Positions 1 to 11,238 are shown, counted from the first letter of the stretch. The stretch is DNA of 64,000 bases from Anagrus nilaparvatae (GCA_022575985.1 JAKSXM010000014.1:9672001-9736000), one strand, 5' to 3'. Numbers and translations are program-made. The notes: generated by a model from the sequence alone, not told the origin.

Positions 1-824
1 CAGACACGTTAACAAAGCCTTTAGCTGGTCCAAAATTTACCAAATATCTACCAATGCTTGGTTTAGTCAAATAACTCATTTCAAGATACTTATCTTTTTT
101 ATATTTATAACTAAAAAAATCTTTAAGTTATTGTAATCATAATTAAATTAAATTTTTACACTTATTTATTTATTGTATCATTAAAATAATTAAAATATTT
201 AAAATATCTATTAATTTAAAAATTGTACAAAATTATATTTTATTATTAAACTAAAAAATTATTTATTATAAAATTTTATGTATGGTGTGATGGATGCTGT
301 ATTTTTATAGACAAAAATTAATTAATGTAAATAGTAAAAAATTATTTAACTTAACTTTGTTTAAATTTTAACGATCAAAATATTTTATGTAATGATTGTA
401 TAAAACTTAAATTATTTTTATTAGGGGAGTATGTTGTATTGTAATAAGTAATAATTTATATTCTCGCGGGCATTATCTACAATACATGTAACACAATGTA
501 CAGTATAGTTCCCACCCCATTTTTTCTTCTCAGTATCTTTTGCTACACCAGGCCATGAGGTCGCAATAATAAAAGTACAATTAAAACGTTAATATAAAAG
601 TGTATTTATTCGATCCTTTTATGCATGCCCTATATTTATTACTAGATTTCCTCTACTTTTAAAAATTCGGAATTTTTTCGAAAACATTATTCGATTACGG
701 GTCCACTGGTTCATAATAACTCCCCTACCCTCCCCTCAAAAATTTTTTAAAAATTATTTATAAAAAATTTTTTGAAAAAGAAAATTTTTTAAGTTATTTT
801 TTTGCACTAAACAAGCGCTGATTT
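1..824. other. AT-rich stretch, no convincing gene
   Basis: No recognisable gene or element. On the minus strand about 425-570 there is an open, coding-looking stretch without a start codon (it contains W-P-G-V-A-K and K-W-G-G-N), which could be a decayed exon or transposon remnant; I do not recognise it. The rest is AT-rich simple sequence. Confidence 0.5.
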
Positions 825-880
825 AGCGATGAATCATCGCTGTTTCATCGATGATTTAGCGATGTTTTAGCGATGAAATT
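811..880. repeat. Short inverted and direct repeats of AGCGATGA
   Basis: AGCGATGA at 825-832 is followed after one base by its exact reverse complement at 834-841, and the TTTAGCGATG motif recurs twice before 880. It lies directly downstream of the stop codon of the GatA-like ORF, so it would form a hairpin in that ORF's 3' flank. It may equally be a small repeat end. Confidence 0.5.
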
Positions 881-1602
881 TTTGCACCAAGGTCATCTTT
901 TAATTTAAGCTTAAGAAATTCAACAGCATCTTCGATCCATTTAGCTACCCCTAGAGGTCTTTCTTCGCAAAATTTTGGAGTCATTAACTGTAAAGATAAT
1001 GGAAGATTTTTTTGGGATAATTTTATTGTAATACTAATTGCTGGCAATCCTGCCATATTTGCCGATTGAGTACAATAGTCTTGAACATAGCACTGTTTTC
1101 TATTATCCATGCTGATAAAATTTTTGTATGAAGGTGTATCGCTTAATGTTGTAGGAGTTAGTAACAAATCTATACCTGATTGACAAACTTTATTAAAATC
1201 TTCTGTAATTAATCTTCTTACTTTCATTGCCCTGACAAAATAATCTTCATAATTTTCTGACAGTAAAAAGTAGTTACCAGCCAAAATTCTACTTTTTACA
1301 ACTTCATTAAAACATTTACTTCTAGTTTCTGCAAATAGTTGTGTTACAGATGTATTCACATTTGCCCGATAACCATATTCCAAGCCATCATATCTTGCAA
1401 TGTTACTGGCTACTTCACATTGATTTAATACAGAATAACATACAATTGAATATTCTGTATGTGGTAAAGATAATGGAAATACTCTTGCACCTGATTCTCG
1501 TAATAGTTCACTTACTTCCAACCAACAAGTTTTGTCCAATTTAAGGGTGAAGGGGTAATTTTTCATAGTTATAACTTCAATATTCGTGATCAGCGACCTC
1601 AA
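856..1602 (-). CDS. C-terminal half of a mitochondrial GatA/QRSL1 amidotransferase subunit A (partial gene or last exon)
   Basis: The translation matches the second half of the amidase-signature subunit A of glutamyl-tRNA(Gln) amidotransferase, which with GatB and GatC converts Glu-tRNA(Gln) to Gln-tRNA(Gln) in mitochondria. Hallmarks in order: SLPHTEYSIVCYSVLNQ, EVASN.ARYDG, FNEVVKSRI.AGNYFLL, VRRLITEDF, DLLLTPTTLSD, NMAGLPAISI and the PLSLQLM..FCEE end. The first ~280 residues, with the Ser-Ser-Lys catalytic core, are absent, so this piece alone cannot be an active enzyme. The ORF is open for 248 codons, but homology seems to start only near 1541. The first ~20 codons (1542-1602) lie in a 140-bp tandem repeat, so the ATG at 1602 is probably not a real start. 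It may be a terminal exon or an isolated duplicated fragment. Family call fairly sure; status as a working gene uncertain. Confidence 0.72.
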   Translation of the reverse strand: MRSLITNIEVITMKNYPFTLKLDKTCWLEVSELLRESGARVFPLSLPHTEYSIVCYSVLNQCEVASNIARYDGLEYGYRANVNTSVTQLFAETRSKCFNEVVKSRILAGNYFLLSENYEDYFVRAMKVRRLITEDFNKVCQSGIDLLLTPTTLSDTPSYKNFISMDNRKQCYVQDYCTQSANMAGLPAISITIKLSQKNLPLSLQLMTPKFCEERPLGVAKWIEDAVEFLKLKLKDDLGAKISSLKHR

Positions 1603-1853
1603 AAACCTTTATTAGAACAAATCTTGGAGGACTACAGCAAATGTTGAAAAACAACCCTTTCAAGGGCAGTTTTGGCTAATTTAAGGGTGAAGAGTTAAGT
1701 TTTAATCGAAAAGACATCGATTTTTGTGATCAGCGACCCAAAAAACCCTATTAGAACGAATCTTGGAGGGATAAAGCGAAAGTAGCGAAAATACTCCTTT
1801 TAGGGGTAGTTTTGGCCAATTTAAGGGCGAAGGGGTAATTTTTCATAGTTATA
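1541..1853. repeat. 140-bp tandem repeat, left part
   Basis: TTAAGGGTGAAG-type starts recur at 1541, 1681 and 1821, exactly 140 bp apart, and GTGATCAGCGACC recurs at about 1587 and 1727. The third unit is interrupted at 1853 by a DNA element and resumes at 2827. The first unit is fused in frame to the GatA-like ORF. Confidence 0.85.
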
Positions 1854-2826
1854 CACTGAGAAAAACGTTTCTTTGATTCAATGGTATATATCATTAATTT
1901 GATAAACTGATTTCATTGAAATGTAGCAATGAAATATTTCATTAATTTAATGATATATATTATTAAAATTATTTTAATGAAATATAACTTTAGTTTAATT
2001 TTTTTAAAGAAAATAAAATATTAAGTTTTTTAACCATGTGAGTCAGTTATTTTTTTATTTAATATTTTAAACGCTGTTTTTATCGACTGAATTTACGATG
2101 ACCGCATATGTGTATTAGTATTTAGTTTTTAATTTGTATCCCCCGTGTATTCGCTTATTATTATTTCGCTATTTATATTCGCCTCGTTTCGCTTATATGT
2201 CTTAACGCGCGCTTCGTGTCATATAATGTAATTTTGTTTCTTATATAGTAAAGGAAAGTGAATTTTATGACTTGCGAGAGTGATATTCCTAGAGCGACAT
2301 CTGCTTATAACAATTATATCAAAATTTTAAAGTAAATTATTAAATTTAAATAATTGAATATCATTTATTTAATTAGTTTTAATATTTTTCAAATTTTGTT
2401 TAAAAAAAGAAATTAGTAAAAAAGTATAGGTGAATATAAAATTTGTGAAAAAAAATATATAATTAAATAAAAAAAATTACAAACAGTTAATTTTTTTTAA
2501 TAATTAATTTATTTTTTTTTTTATGTATCAAAGATTAAATTAAATGGAAAGAAAATCATATCAACATTCTAAATCTATGAATGACAAGATGCATATCGTC
2601 AACTCTCTCTAGACAAACTCTGTATATTAAAGTATACCGTGGCGCCTTCTCTCTCAGTGAATTCCGAGTTGCGCAGTACAGTTTAAAATTACTGAATTTA
2701 AAATATTATTAATTTAATGAAATATTTCATTGATTCAATAACTATAATATTAATTTAATAGAATATTTCATTGCTATATTTCAATGAAATCAAACCTATT
2801 AAACTAATGGAATATTTGTCTTAGTG
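1854..2826. mobile_element. Non-autonomous DNA transposon (973 bp) with TA target duplication
   Basis: The ends are imperfect inverted repeats of roughly 130-140 bp: CACTGAGAAAAACG on the left, and CACTAAGACAAATATT as the reverse complement of the right end, both followed by AT-rich TIR containing TGATTTCATTGAAAT. TA flanks both sides (1852-1853 and 2827-2828). Joining the flanks recreates the uninterrupted repeat unit still present at 1557-1590, which proves insertion. No transposase is encoded. The TA duplication suggests the Tc1/mariner supergroup; the exact family is not recognised. Confidence 0.85.
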
Positions 2827-2940
2827 TAACTTCAATATTCGTGATCAGCGACCCCAAAAACCTTTATTAGATCAAATCTTGGAGGGCATAGAAATAACCC
2901 CGATTTTCGTGTTCAGCGACCCAAAAAGATCCAAGATATC
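2827..2940. repeat. 140-bp tandem repeat, right part
   Basis: Continuation of the unit broken at 1853 (ACTTCAATATTCGTGATCAG, then the CTTGGAGGG motif), followed by a partial further unit with TTCGTGTTCAGCGACCC at about 2913. Confidence 0.8.
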
Positions 2941-3558
2941 AATAAATTCTTTAGACTTATTTGAAAAAATATATTTAAAAAAAAAATAGACATCCCAGGC
3001 TAATTCTAGATATGAATAAATTCTTTTGCCTAATTTGAAAAATCCTTAAAAAAATATAACAGCAAATTCGCAAGGATAATATAATGTCTATCCCATAAAA
3101 TATTATACTTTTTCAAAAGTAGGTAAAGTAAGTAAATATATATATATATAATTTCAATCTATACTATATAATTTCAATTTCAAAAAGTATACTTTTTGAA
3201 ATTGAAATATTCTATATTATTTTTGGATGCTTTTTAAAAAAAATATTTTATAATTCCGGCCAAAATGACATGAATTTTTTATTATAAAAAAGGTAATTCA
3301 TAATTTGGGTTAAAAATTGAATATCATTTCACTTAGTGCTAACAGCGGCGAAGAGACAATATCCCAGCAGGCCTTGCTTGCTTCGTCTGCCTTCGGCCGA
3401 CAGGCGAATTATACGTGACCTATACGTAAAAAGATATTATTTTTACCACACATTATGAAACATTATAGTTTATAATACTCCAATCATATTACAGGTTTGC
3501 GGTTTTTTTTGGCAACCAAAGTGAGAAACGATCTACAAAGGATTTATGCATATTTATA
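2941..3558. other. AT-rich spacer with a GC-rich patch
   Basis: No gene seen. It holds the palindrome at 3171-3208 and a GC-richer patch at 3345-3415 with a short imperfect hairpin around CTGCCTTCGGCC, of unknown origin. Confidence 0.5.
3171..3208. repeat. 38-bp perfect palindrome
   Basis: The 19-base left half starts ATTTCAATTTC and its exact reverse complement follows with no spacer, centred on GTATAC at about 3187-3192. It can form a cruciform or RNA hairpin. Confidence 0.9.
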
Positions 3559-3770
3559 CCCTGATGCAAAGAAATAATTAAACACAATTCAAAATTTTAC
3601 AATAGAACACAATACAATAAAACACAATTCAACTTTAAAATTACAATAAAATAAATTTATAATCTTTTTTTTTTTTTTTTAAATTTGTATTTTTTATAAA
3701 AATAATTTTTTTTATTACTTAAAATTATTTAAAAAATTTATTTAAATTAAAAAAAAGTGAAGGGGATTTT

Positions 3771-3834
3771 GGGGAATCGAATCCGACTCCTCCGCGTAAG
3801 AGGCAAGCGCTAAGACACTTACGCTATTAGCGAG
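3771..3834 (-). other. tRNA-like module, left TIR copy
   Basis: Inverse copy of the module described at 9626-9688. On the minus strand it reads an A-box-like TAGCGTAAGTG, an anticodon-arm-like CCTC-(7 nt)-GAGG hairpin, and a B-box-like GGATTCGATTCC. Probably a decayed tRNA or SINE head, not a functional tRNA. Confidence 0.4.
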
Positions 3835-4379
3835 TTGTAATAACAATTCGAGGTTTGACAATGATATGCTGCGGATATTTATCTGTAATTTTTATAGTGT
3901 TTTTATTTATTTGCATATTTATATATTATGTATAAATAACTAATCACGATTTAAAGAATATATTAAAAATAAAATAATGTGCAGTAATTTTGTTATAACT
4001 TAAATAATAAAGTTTTTTACAATAAAGAGGGTTCACTAAATTATGCTAAAACTTTTAGTGATTAAAAATGAATACGATTTTTGCTCAGTTAATTAAAAAT
4101 GTTGACGCAATTTTTACGAATAATATTTTTAATTTAATAGTACTTAGCGGCGATATCAGAATATTAAATTTTAAAATAAATTTTACCAGGTAAATTCAGC
4201 AAATTAAATACAGAAAGAAACTTACCCGTACAAAGCCACTGTATACAGTCGTGTATACAGTAACTGTATACAGCCCTGCATACAGTTTTTCGCGGAATAC
4301 AGACACTGTATACAGAAATTTTTTTTGAATTTTTTTTTAACAAAACATTAATTAGCACATAAGAAATGGGCCCTACGTA

Positions 4380-6870
4380 TAGTCAGGGGAATTATTTTCT
4401 ACTCAACTGTACAAAATAACCCCTTAGGGGCCTATTGGGCCCAATCGGGAAAAAATTAAATCTTGATGTATAAATAGAACCCCAAGGATGAAAATGGACT
4501 ATAGGGGTAAAAAATGGGTCCAGCATGACAAAATTAATACCAACGTATAAAATCAGACGTCCAGGGGCCCATTGGGCCCAACCGGATAAAAATTAAATCC
4601 TGATGTATAAATTGATTCCTAGGGACGGAAATGGACTGTTGGGGTAATATACGGGTTGAGAATGATAAAATAAATACCAACGGATAGAATTAGCTGTCTC
4701 GGGGCCCGTTGGGCCCAATTGGGAAAAAATGAGATACTGATTTACAAATTGATCTCGAGGGACAAAAATGGACTGTAGGGGTGAAAAATGGATCCAGCAT
4801 AATAAAATAAATACCAATTGATCAAATCTGTCATCCAGAGGCCAATTGGGCCCAATCGGGAAAAAATGAAATCCTGGTATATAAATCGAACTCCAGGAAT
4901 GAAATTGGACTAGTAAGGTAAAAAATGGGTCCAGTATGATATGATAAATACTACCAGATAAATTCGGTTATCCAGGGACCCATTGGGCCCTATCTGGTAA
5001 AAAAGAAATAATGATGTTTAAATTGATTAGGGTCGAAAATGGACTGATGGGGTAAAAAATGGGTCGAGAATGTCAAAATATAATCCGACGGATAGAATCA
5101 GCTATACCTGGGCCCATTGGGCCCAATCCGGAAAAAATGAGATATTGATGTACAAATTGATCTTGAGGGATAAAAATTGACTGTAGTGGTAAAAAATGGA
5201 TCCAGCATGATAAAATAAATACCAGCGTATAGAACCAGCCATACAAGGACCTGTTGCGCCTAATCGGGTAAAAACGACATCCTGATTTATAAATTGATCC
5301 CCACGGACGAAAATCGACTATAGAGGTAAAAAATCGGTTCAACATGATAAATTCAGCTATCCAGAGGCCTATTTGGCCCCACCGGTTAAAAATGAAATAG
5401 TGATGTTCGAATTGATTGCCATGGATTAAAATGGACTGTAGGGGTAAAAATGAGTCAAGAATGATAAAATAAATACCAACAGACAAAATTCGGCCATCCA
5501 GGTGCCTATTGGGCCCAATCGGGTAAAAATTAAATCCTGTTATTCAAATTGATCCCCAGGGATATAAATGGACTGTATTGGTAAAAATGGGTCGAGAATG
5601 GTGAATTAAATATCAACTTATAAAGTTGACGTTCAGGGGCCTATTGGGCCTAACCTGGTAAAAATGAATTATTGATATACAAATTGATCCCCAGGGATCA
5701 AAATGGACTGTAAGGGTAAAAAATGGGTTCAGCATAATAGAAGAAATACGACTATGTAAAATCGGCTATCTCTAGTGAAATCGTAAAACGTAGCCTTTGG
5801 GATAAAATAAAAGTTTGATTCTTATGTTGGATCAATTTGTAGAACAGAATCTCATTTTTGACCTATCAGGCCTAATAGGTCCCTGGATGGCTGATTTTTA
5901 TATAATTATTTTATAATTCTAGACCCATTTTTTAACACTAGAGTCTTTTTTTATCCCTGGGGATCAATTTGAACATCAGGATTTCATTTTTACCCGGTTG
6001 GGCCAATAGGCACCTGGATGACTGATTTTATCCATTGGTGTTTATTTTATTATTCTCTACCCATTTTTTACCCCAATAGTCTATTTTAAATATCTTTTGG
6101 TATTTATTTTATCATTTTCGACCCATTTTTTACGCCAGCAGTCCATGTTGGTGCCTAGGAATCAATTTATACATCAGGATTTCATTTTTACCCAGTTGGG
6201 CCCAATATGCCCCTGGATGGCCGATTTTATTAGTTATTGGTAATTATTTCATCATAATGAAGCGATTTTTTACCTCTATAGTCGATTTTCATCCCTGGGG
6301 ATCAATTTGTAAATCAGTTGGTATTTCTATTGTCGTTCTCGACCCATTTTTCACGCCAAAAGTCCATTTTCGTCCCTAGGAATCAATTTATACATAAAAA
6401 TTTTATTTTTATCGATAGACCCAATGGGCCCCTGGATGGCCAAATTCATCTGGTGGTATTTATCATATCATACTGGACCCATTTTTTACCTTTCTAGTCC
6501 ATTTTCATTACTGGGGTTTGATTTATACACCAGGATTTAATTTTTTCCCGATTGGGCCCAATTGGCCTCTGGATGACAGATTTGATCAATTGGTATTTAT
6601 TTTATCATGCTGGATCCATTTTTTACCACTACAGTCCATTTTTGTCCCTCGAGATCAATTTGTAAATCAATATCTCATTTTTTCCCAATTGGGCCCAATG
6701 GGCCCTGAGACAGCTAATTCTATCCGTTGGTATTTATTTTATCATTCTCAACCCGTATATTACCCCAACAGTCCATTTCCGTCCCTAGGAATCAATTTAT
6801 ACATCAGGATTTAATTTTTATCCGGTTGGGCCCAATGGGCCCCTGGACGTCTGATTTTATACGTTGGTAT
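4380..6870. repeat. Inverted arms of ~133-bp tandem repeats
   Basis: Units carrying GGGCC(C/T)ATTGGGCCCAA, then GTATAAATTGATCCC-like and ATGGACTGTAGGGGTAAAAA, recur about every 133 bp (for example near 4571, 4703, 4841, 5503 and 5637). From about 5830 the same units run in reverse orientation to 6870. Outermost units of the two arms are almost identical: translated shadows of 4593-4817 (minus) and 6590-6814 (plus) match nearly residue for residue. This gives a 2.5-kb palindrome inside the 3559-9900 element. The open frames here are by-products of the repeat, not genes. Confidence 0.85.
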
Positions 6871-8739
6871 TGAATTTAAAAAATACCAATTGCACTATAT
6901 TTGATACGTAAAAATATGGTTATTGGCCAATTTTTAAGGCTCCAGGTACCTTGGTAATTTTGATTTTCGATATTTTGGCATAAGCCCAAGTTATGGCCAA
7001 TCAAGCTATTTGAGTATCTTAACCAGCGTTGATGCTTTTTGGAAAAATACCTAAAAATCATTTTAAAAACTTGAAGAAATATTCTTAAAGAGCTTATATT
7101 ATGTAGGATAATTCTCAATAAACCGATTGCCATTAATTTCCGGGAAAAAAACCCGGAAATCTCGGGAAAATGGGAAAATGTATTTTCGAAAAAATCGCTA
7201 TTTTTCAATTTCTGCAGCTTTTTTTTTTTGAAAATTTTTTTTCAACCAAAATCCCATCGAACTGTCTGAAAAAAATTTCAGTTTCGGCCATTAAGGTAGA
7301 TTGTAGCCTATTTTAGATTATTTTCACATTTTTAATACTCATATATTTTTCTGGTCTGCGGCCCGAAAGCACGTATTTCTCGGACTGCCACAGTCGCAGA
7401 AAAATCTTATACGACCCTCGGCCATAAACAAAGAAAGACCCAAATCGCAGTTTACCATTGTAATTTACCATAATTTACATGCGATTTGGGCCATCTATTA
7501 TTTTTCTGTCCTAGGATCGTAACCCAGACAAGGCGAGGACTCGATTCGAGCTCGGATTTTCTTCTCGACAGTAACTCGAAATGAGCTCGAAAGTTTTTTT
7601 TGTAAAATTTTACGCAAAATCACTGTTTATTTAAAAGAACAAGATTTTGAAATAGTTTTTTTCTAAAAATACTTAATTTCAGCATATATTTTAAAAGAAA
7701 TTGCAGTGCTGCAGATTTCATGACTGTATGCGTTACAACGTAAGTGCGCCCAGTGAAAAAGGCACATAAAGATTTATAGAAACTAGATAGCTTCTTTATA
7801 AAAAAATTTTTTATTGTTTAGTCATAATAAATTAAAATAACTATTTATTTGTGTAAACTTTAGTCTTATAATGTAAGCCGTCCAAAAATAGACGGATACC
7901 AGATTTTAATTTAAAAATGAGAAACATGAATATAATTCACTATTATTTAATTTCCACAATCCTAATTATTTTTTATAAATGTAAAAAAAAATGAGGGGAA
8001 TAAAATATAAGCTTTCCTAGAGTTTTCTTTAGCTGATTTAAATAACTGATTTAAATTTCAAGCAGCTATATTTTTTGCTTGTAAATTCAATTAAATTGCT
8101 TTAAATGCTTGAAATTTAGACTTAGAATAATTTGAGTTTAGGGACTTAGATTAATTTGAATTTAGGCACTTAGAATAAGTTGAAGGGTTCTAGAATAATA
8201 AGGATTGTAGGAGCTTAAATTTATATTAATGCCAATCATTATCCTAGAATACTATTTATGTAATGGTAACCAAATACTAGCGGTGATTTAAAGTATAAAT
8301 TTAAACATCCATGCTTGTTAATTGTGAGTTTACAAACCGGTTGTAAGTTTTAATTTCAACTTTGGTAGCAGTGCCGGACTTAGCAAAATTTATCTGTGAA
8401 GTAAAAATAATCTGCCGCCTCCTAAAGAATAGCGAATTTGGAGATTTTCTAATTAAAAATAAAAAAAGAATTAAATATTTTATTATATTATTAATTTAAA
8501 TTTAAAATTTATAGATAAGTTTCGATGTCTATTAATCTACATCAATTTAAATTATTTAAAAAAATCAGATTATAATTTAAATTTTTTATTTAAGTAAATT
8601 TCGTAAGTAGATTTTCAAGGAAGTGTCAACGGTTTAGGAAGCCAATTTCATTCTAACATTCAGGACCAGTTGAGTTAATTAAAAACATCCCTAATAACCT
8701 TAGTTTAACTAAATGGACCTCCAGGGCCTAGAAATTCAG

Positions 8740-9010
8740 GGACCCATGCTATAAAATAGGGATTTTAAAAACCCAGCTTTCAAAAAACAATACCTTCAAA
8801 TTGGTCTCAATTTTTGCGTAAGGGTCTAGTTTTGAACCCCAAAAATTGCGTATTTTCATCAAAAACTGTTTCTCCATAATTGTCTAAAAATGATCAATTT
8901 TTAAATTGATGCAAAAATTACAACTTTAGGCTAAAATAGGTTTTATAGGTCTCAAACATTCTGCATAAGCACCAAGTTTCCAAAAAATAATATCTTAATC
9001 ATAAACAATT
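8740..9010. repeat. Copy of a module shared between several inverted-repeat elements
   Basis: The order TATGCTATAAAATAGGGATT, TTGGTCTCAATTTTTGCG, ATGATCAATTTTTAAATTG, TTATAGGTCTCAAA.ATT and AAGTTTCCAAAA matches 16520-16810 and, reversed, 13010-13400 and 16840-17250. Diverged, but the order is kept. Confidence 0.6.
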
Positions 9011-9625
9011 TACGATTTATGATAATTTAAAGTCAGACTTCCAATGTATATTTTTCTAAAAAATGCTAAAAAAATACGTTAAACGCCATTTTTTCTAAAT
9101 TTTTGAAAGCCATAAGACCATTGTATGCAGGGCTGTATGCAGGGCTGTATACAGGGCTGTATACAGTTACTGTATACACGACTGTATACAGTGGCTTTGT
9201 ACGGGCCTTTACTTTTATATCTTGACCAAAGAAATTTTAAAAGAAATAAATTTAATTTGCTGAATTTAACTGGTAAAATTTATTTTAAAAATTAATATTT
9301 TGATATCGCCGCTAAGTACTATTAAATTAAAAATATTATTCGTAAAAATTGCGTAAACATTTTTAATTAACTGAGCAAAAATCGTATTCATTTTTAATCA
9401 CTAAAAGTTTTAGCATAATTTAGTGAACCCTCTTTATTGTAAAAAACTTTATTATTTAAGTTATAACAAAATTACTACACATTATTTTATTTTTAATATA
9501 TTCTTTAAATCGTGATTAGTTATTTATACATAATATATAAATATGCAAATAAATAAAAACACTATAAAAATTACAGATAAATATCCGCAGCATATCATTG
9601 TCAAACCTCGAATTGTTATTACAAC

Positions 9626-9688
9626 TCGCTAATAGCGTAAGTGTCTTAGCGCTTGCCTCTTACGCGGAGGAGTCGGATTCGATTCCCC
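9626..9688 (+). other. tRNA-like module, right TIR copy
   Basis: Order as in a tRNA: A-box-like TAGCGTAAGTG, then a hairpin CCTC with loop TTACGCG and GAGG (T33 kept; ACG would be the anticodon), then B-box-like GGATTCGATTCC. Acceptor and T stems do not pair well, so a working tRNA is unlikely. It could still promote RNA polymerase III transcription or derive from a SINE head. Confidence 0.4.
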
Positions 9689-10544
9689 AAAATCCCCTTC
9701 ACTTTTTTTTAATTTAAATAAATTTTTAAAATAATTTTAAGTAATAAAAAAAATTATTTTTATAAAAAATACAAATTTAAAAAAAAAAAAAAAAGATTAT
9801 AAATTTATTTTATTTTAATTTTAAAGTTGAATTGTGTTTTATTGTATTGTGTTCTATTGTAAAATTTTGAATTGTGTTTAATTATTTCTTTGCATCAGGG
9901 TACCTAATAAATTATAGTTATATACATATCAAAAAGTATTCTAAATCACGTAAATTCGGCCATATTATGATTGCAGGATCATCAAAGTGTCACCTTTACC
10001 CCAGTCATCCCTATTTTGAAGAAATAAAAAATTTTATCTCAAAAGTAACATTCTTTAAAAAAAAAATGTTTTTATTTTTTTATTTTATGACATAAAAAAT
10101 TATTAGACTAAAATTTTAATAAAAACTGGGTTTAATTCAGAGCAAACTACTTATTACTTAAAACTAGAACTTCCATGTAAAAAAATACGCCTATAATGAA
10201 TTAAATAAATAATATGCTTTTTAATTTTTAACGGTTAACTTTTAAATAAAAATTTTCATCGTTTGGGTATCAGATATAAAAAGTCGAGTAATAAAGAATT
10301 TTGGGCTTCTTAAGTAATATCCTAGCCTTTTAATGAAGAGTTCGCCAACTTTAAAATTTATGTATAGGAGTGTCGTAGTTTTCGCTAATAGATTACTTCA
10401 GGAAAACATATTTACCTCGAGTACTACGTTAGAGAAGACTACGCTAACGACAAGGCTTGAATGCAGGAGTCGTCGTTGTTTTTGCTAAAAAGGCTTATTA
10501 ACACGTGACCAGACCGAATTACTTTATAATGATTTTTCTAAAAC

Positions 10545-10770
10545 TAATTCTTCCTTGAAAAAAATTTAGGTATAACATCCAAATAAAAAAAGTACCTCAA
10601 GATTTTTCAATAAAAAAATTTTTGAATCAAAAAATGCATACATACATCCATGCACACAAAAATATTTTTTTAACATTTGGTTTCTTAGCTTCTGGGTATC
10701 TCAAAATGCGCTTATATGCCAAAAAATAAAAATTCGAAATTTCATCTATAACATAGATTTCTTTTAATAA
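10545..10770. repeat. Diverged copy of a repeat also present at the window's right end
   Basis: TAACATCCAAAT, AAAAAAATTTTTGAA, a CA-rich step, TTTCTTAGCTTCTGGGT, AAAATGCGCTTATATGCC and AATTTCATCTATAACA occur in the same order as at 63515-63760. Probably remnants of one unclassified repeat family. Confidence 0.6.
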
Positions 10771-11016
10771 CGACCCTAAATTTAATCTAAAAAAATGCGT
10801 GACTATAGACCTACTGTGTCATGCAATTTAAATTATTGATTTTATTATAAAAATCATTCAGATTTTTTCTGAAGTCAAAATATTTTATTAAATAAATAAA
10901 TGAATGCTATTATTTTTTAAAAACTGATTAAAAAATTATATATTTAATACACTTATTACTGTATGCAATGGAGATACGATAAGAGCTATCGAATATTTCA
11001 TAAATCAATTTATCAT

Positions 11017-11238
11017 TTATAAAATTTTAAATAGAAAATAGAATAAGAAACAATCAATGGAAAAAAGAATATTTATGGGGTTCGAAAGGTTTATTTTATC
11101 GATTCCTTGTCCCATGAGGTAACAGAACATTGTCCTCGTGCTCCAGAGTTTTACGGCTGCGCTTTGAGCTTTGAAAGAAATGGAGAGTTTAACCGTGATA
11201 TGACTATCTACTTTATATCTAGGCCAGTAGTCCTCCAC
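11017..11238 (-). CDS. Unrecognised open frame, possible exon
   Basis: A 73-codon frame. Its first ~55 residues (W-P-R-Y-K-V-D-S-H-I-T-V-K-L, then V-K-L-W-S-T-R-T-M-F-C-Y) have balanced composition and lie in DNA of higher GC than the surroundings; the last residues are AT-driven. I do not recognise the family. No clear splice sites or neighbouring exons were found, so it could be a lone exon, a decayed gene or chance. Confidence 0.2.
   Translation of the reverse strand: MEDYWPRYKVDSHITVKLSISFKAQSAAVKLWSTRTMFCYLMGQGIDKINLSNPINILFSIDCFLFYFLFKIL

Larger units (their letters stand above)
3559..9900. mobile_element. Foldback-like element with ~770-bp terminal inverted repeats
   Basis: Left end TA|CCCTGATGCAAAG and right end CTTTGCATCAGGG|TA are exact inverted copies with TA on both sides. 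The homology continues inward for roughly 770 bp (3559 to about 4340, and about 9120 to 9900). It includes a long A/T tract, a tRNA-like module, a CTCTTTATTGTAAAAAAC segment and clusters of CTGTATACAG. No transposase ORF was found. The interior contains a second palindrome of tandem repeats (4380-6870), an inverted pair CCAAATCGCA/TGCGATTTGG at about 7440-7492, and a module near 8745-9000 shared with other elements here. TA duplication would fit a Tc1/mariner-mobilised foldback or MITE assembly. Confidence 0.82.

Noticed and set aside
3771..3834. Functional tRNA gene
   Set aside because: A- and B-box-like words exist, but acceptor and T stems do not pair and the anticodon loop has C at position 37; treated as a tRNA-like module only.
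4593..6814. Several similar open frames on both strands (for example 4593-4817, 5073-5486, 6518-6814)
   Set aside because: They are shadows of the inverted ~133-bp tandem repeats; the same peptide recurs because the DNA is repeated and there is no sign of protein-level selection.
9874..10095. 73-codon ORF at the edge of the foldback element
   Set aside because: It begins inside the TIR and crosses the element border; A/T-rich composition and no domain.
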